From the NCBI GenBank assembly GCA_009924965.1, contig RFQN01000007.1:1-16498 (forward strand): a stretch of DNA of 16,498 nt, read 5' to 3'. Positions 14,200 through 16,498 of this stretch are shown piece after piece. The translations under genes and the position numbers were made by a program. Each line of letters starts with the position of its first letter. The first letter of the stretch is position 1. A model generated the notes under the pieces. It ran no database searches. It had not been told where the DNA came from and saw nothing but the letters and a program-made list of their open reading frames with translations. The DNA comes from Verrucomicrobiota bacterium. GTDB taxonomy: Bacteria; Verrucomicrobiota; Verrucomicrobiia; Opitutales; UBA953.

Positions 14200-15321
14200 A
14201 TGCCCGTTTTCCTCGCCATCGTCGCCGGCAAAGACGAATACCTCGTCGAGCGGGACGCCCGTGCCCTCTACAACCAAGCGGTGCAGAAGGCCGGCCCCGA
14301 GGCCGATAAGGAGATCATCGCCGGGACCATCACGCGCGTCGACGAAGCCCTGAGCATCGAGCTCCAGTTCCTGGAGTCGGTGAACACACTGTCCATGTTC
14401 GGCGGCGCCAAGGTCGTCTGGTTGCGTAACGTCAACTGGATCGCCGACAACGTCCCCTCGCGCTCCGAGGAAGTGAAGCAGGCCATGGCCAACGTGCTGG
14501 CCGGTGCGGCCGCCTGCGCTGGGCCCGTCACCGTCATCTTGTCGTTCACGCCCTACGACGGCCGGCGCAAGGACCTCGCGGCCTACAAGGACAAGGCCAA
14601 CGAATTCGTCATCCATGCCTCGGCCGCGAAGAACCCCTTCTCGAAGGATGACCCGCAGGGCGACATGCAGCTCGGCCTCATCGAGAAGACCTTCCGCGAC
14701 GCTGGGGTGAAGTTCGCGCGCGGCGTGCCCGAGGTCATCATCGGCCGCGTCGGACAGTCGACGCGCATGGTCTTGATGGAGTCCGAGAAACTCGCGATCT
14801 ACGCCGGCCCTGGCGGTACGTTGAAGGAGTCCGACGTCCATCTGCTGGTACCGACCTTCGGCGAAGGCGACTTCTTCGAACCCATCGAAGCCTTCGCGGA
14901 GCGCGACCTCGCCTGGTCGTTGGAAGCCTTGGACCGTTATTTCTTCAACGAAGATTCCTGCCGTCCGCTGCTGAGCGCGCTGCAGAACCGGCTCCGCCTC
15001 CTGATCCAGATCCGCAGCCTCGCCGACTCGGGCGATTTCCGCGTCTCCGAGGCCGGCTTGCCCAAGGGGGCGTTCGAGACCGCCTCGATGCGGCATGGCT
15101 CCACCTTCGGTTCGGCCGCGAAGTCGTCCTCCAACGTCTTCTCCCAGAACGCCTGGTACATCAGCAACAAGGTGGCCCCGGCCGCGGCCCGTTTCACCTT
15201 GCCCGAACTCATCGACGCCCAGCTCGGCTGTGCCGAATGCTTCGACATCTCGAATTCCGGGGGCGACGAGGAGGTCGCCGTCCGCGCCTTGTTCCTCCGA
15301 GCGCTTGCCGTCCGCCGCTAA
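14200..15321 (+). CDS. holA: DNA polymerase III subunit delta (clamp loader)
   Basis: This 373-residue protein is the delta subunit that opens the sliding clamp in the clamp-loader complex. The N-terminal part has the family's opening (FLAIVAGKDEYLVERDARAL, residues 4-23) and a central ALSIELQFLESVNTLSMFGGAKVVWLRN block, corresponding to the usual segment where delta describes a damaged ATPase fold without a Walker A motif. GVPEVIIGRVGQSTRMVLMESEKLAIYAG further on corresponds to the EleKL helix region that precedes the collar domain. No P-loop is present, as expected for delta and unlike DnaX. The insert around 195-215 and the long C-terminus make it somewhat longer than E. coli HolA (343 residues). 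The ATG at 14200 fits the conserved N-terminus. It lies 82 bp after cinA and 22 bp before purB. Identity rests on pattern recognition, as delta subunits diverge quickly. Confidence 0.82.
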   Translation: MPVFLAIVAGKDEYLVERDARALYNQAVQKAGPEADKEIIAGTITRVDEALSIELQFLESVNTLSMFGGAKVVWLRNVNWIADNVPSRSEEVKQAMANVLAGAAACAGPVTVILSFTPYDGRRKDLAAYKDKANEFVIHASAAKNPFSKDDPQGDMQLGLIEKTFRDAGVKFARGVPEVIIGRVGQSTRMVLMESEKLAIYAGPGGTLKESDVHLLVPTFGEGDFFEPIEAFAERDLAWSLEALDRYFFNEDSCRPLLSALQNRLRLLIQIRSLADSGDFRVSEAGLPKGAFETASMRHGSTFGSAAKSSSNVFSQNAWYISNKVAPAAARFTLPELIDAQLGCAECFDISNSGGDEEVAVRALFLRALAVRR

Positions 15322-15333
15322 CCCTGCTATAAC
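15305..15333 (+). promoter_or_regulatory. Extended -10 promoter for purB, inside the holA end
   Basis: TTGCCG at 15305-15310 (4 of 6 to TTGACA) is followed after exactly 17 bp by TATAAC at 15328-15333 (5 of 6 to TATAAT). TG at 15325-15326 forms an extended -10 (TGCTATAAC). The -35 lies inside the last codons of holA. The predicted transcription start, about 7 nt beyond the -10, falls within a few bases of the purB ATG at 15344, so the transcript would have almost no leader. Confidence 0.55.
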
Positions 15334-15343
15334 CCTTTTTCCG

Positions 15344-16498
15344 ATGGACCACGATTCCGTTCCCAACGTCCTTGCCGACCGCTACGCCTCCCCGGCGATG
15401 AAGGCGATCTGGTCCACCCGCGGCCGCGTCGTCCTCGAGCGCGAGTATTGGATCGCGGTCATGAAGGCCCAGCGCGACCTCGGCCTCGACATCCCCGCCG
15501 AAGCCATCGCCGCCTATGAGCGCGTTAAGGATCAGGTCGACTTCGAGTCCATCCGCGTGCGCGAGGAGACCACCCGCCACGACGTCAAGGCGCGCATCGA
15601 CGAGTTCTGCGCCCTCGCCGGCCATCAGCATGTCCACAAGGGCCTGACCAGCCGCGACCTCACCGAATCCGTCGAGCAGCTCCAGGTCTACCGCTCGCTC
15701 CAGTTGATCCGCGCGAAGGCCGTGGCCGCTTTGGCTGGTTTGGCCCGTCGCGCCGACGCCGACCGCGACCTCCTCATCGCCGCCCGCACGCACAACGTCG
15801 CGGCGCAGCCCACCACCGTCGGCAAGCGCTGGGCGATGTTCGGTGAAGAATGCCTCCGGGGCGTCGCCCAGGTCGACGCTGCGCTCGGTGCCTTCGCCGC
15901 CCGTGGCCTCAAGGGCGCCGTCGGGACCCAGCTCGATCAGCTCACGCTCTTCTCGGGCGACATCGCCAAGGTCGGTCAGCTCGAAGAACGCGTCCTGAAG
16001 CACCTCGGCATCCCGCACGTCCTCGGGGCCGTCGGCCAAGTCTACCCCCGCTCGATGGACATGGAAGTCGTCGCGGCGCTCCTTTCCGCCGCGTCCGGGC
16101 CCTCCTCGTTCGCGAAGACCCTGCGCCTCATGGCTGGCCATGAGCTCGCTAGCGAAGGCTTCCTCCCGGGTCAGGTCGGTTCCTCCGCCATGCCGCACAA
16201 GATGAACGCCCGCACCTGCGAGCGCATCAACGGCTTCCATGTCATCCTCCGTGGCTATTTGGCCATGGCCGCCTCGCTCTCCGGCGAGCAGTGGAACGAA
16301 GGCGACGTTTCGTGCTCGGTCGTCCGCCGCGTGCTCTTGCCCGACAGTTTCCTGGCCACGGATGGCCTCTTCGAGGCCTTCTTGACGGTCCTCGGCCAGA
16401 TGGAGGTCAACGCCCCCGTCGTGTCCCGCGAATCTCGCCATTATCTCCCGTTCCTGCTCACCACCACCTTCCTCATGGAAGCCGTCAAGGCTGGGGCC
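15344..16498 (+). CDS. purB: Adenylosuccinate lyase, 3' end outside window
   Basis: Adenylosuccinate lyase acts twice in purine synthesis: it releases fumarate from SAICAR and from adenylosuccinate. The first 385 codons are present and the frame is open to the right edge. The fumarase/aspartase superfamily markers are present: ETTRHDVKARI (residues 75-85, His80), HKGLTSRDLTESV (98-110, the TS-x-D region) and the flexible-loop signature SSAMPHKMN at 280-288. The N-terminus MDHDSVPNVLADRYAS starts at the ATG at 15344, directly behind a good promoter. Conserved purB sequence begins about 10 residues later, so no other start is likely. It is 22 bp downstream of holA but probably has its own promoter. 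No Shine-Dalgarno motif is present. A long frame on the opposite strand is a codon-bias shadow. Confidence 0.94.
   Translation, partial: MDHDSVPNVLADRYASPAMKAIWSTRGRVVLEREYWIAVMKAQRDLGLDIPAEAIAAYERVKDQVDFESIRVREETTRHDVKARIDEFCALAGHQHVHKGLTSRDLTESVEQLQVYRSLQLIRAKAVAALAGLARRADADRDLLIAARTHNVAAQPTTVGKRWAMFGEECLRGVAQVDAALGAFAARGLKGAVGTQLDQLTLFSGDIAKVGQLEERVLKHLGIPHVLGAVGQVYPRSMDMEVVAALLSAASGPSSFAKTLRLMAGHELASEGFLPGQVGSSAMPHKMNARTCERINGFHVILRGYLAMAASLSGEQWNEGDVSCSVVRRVLLPDSFLATDGLFEAFLTVLGQMEVNAPVVSRESRHYLPFLLTTTFLMEAVKAGA

Noticed and set aside
15209..16441. Long open frame on the minus strand opposite purB and the end of holA
   Set aside because: It is the mirror of strongly GC3-biased coding sequence. 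Its translation is rich in G, A, D, V, E and H with no recognisable domain, while the plus strand encodes clear PurB.
1..16498. tRNA, rRNA, CRISPR, insertion sequence or prophage genes
   Set aside because: I found no array of spaced repeats, no transposase or integrase protein, no tRNA-like cloverleaf and no rRNA sequence.

Overview
This GC-rich window (gene ends at both edges) reads as a chromosomal segment of a member of the Verrucomicrobiota, most likely class Opitutia/Opitutae. That placement is inference from protein style (NuoB-F, HolA, PurB), a secreted sulfatase/uronate-lyase/ThuA set and near absence of Shine-Dalgarno motifs; no rRNA or other marker is present to prove it. I see no tRNA, rRNA, IS element, CRISPR array or phage gene, and no gap above 300 bp.

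Layout. (1) Positions 1-3440, minus strand: nuoB-C-D-E-F of respiratory complex I, tightly packed, with nuoF running off the left edge and no nuoA ahead of nuoB. (2) 3584-7307, plus strand: a three-gene translationally coupled operon for a secreted ThuA-domain protein, an alginate-lyase-superfamily polysaccharide lyase and a sulfatase lipoprotein, a small system for a sulfated, uronate-containing glycan. (3) 7356-9137, minus strand: a PhoU-like DUF47 protein and a Pit-type phosphate transporter, closed by a strong hairpin terminator. (4) 9138-9363: a 226-bp divergent control region holding an array of TGTNAC-type heptamers. (5) 9364-11324, plus strand: a PlcP-like metallophosphoesterase overlapping an MGDG-synthase-like GT28 glycosyltransferase. 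(6) 11321-12790, minus strand: an unusually short UvrC. (7) 12837-16498, plus strand: cinA, holA and the first 385 codons of purB.

The most interesting reading is of regions 3-5 together. Phosphate uptake genes, a candidate phosphate-responsive operator array, a metallophosphoesterase that resembles the phospholipase C PlcP more than LpxH, and a diacylglycerol-type glycosyltransferase form what looks like a phosphate-starvation membrane-lipid remodelling locus. It would be a counterpart of the proteobacterial plcP-agt module with a different glycosyltransferase family. The second point of interest is a 489-residue UvrC that keeps its nuclease residues but lacks the four-cysteine segment and about 100 residues of linker found in the usual protein.
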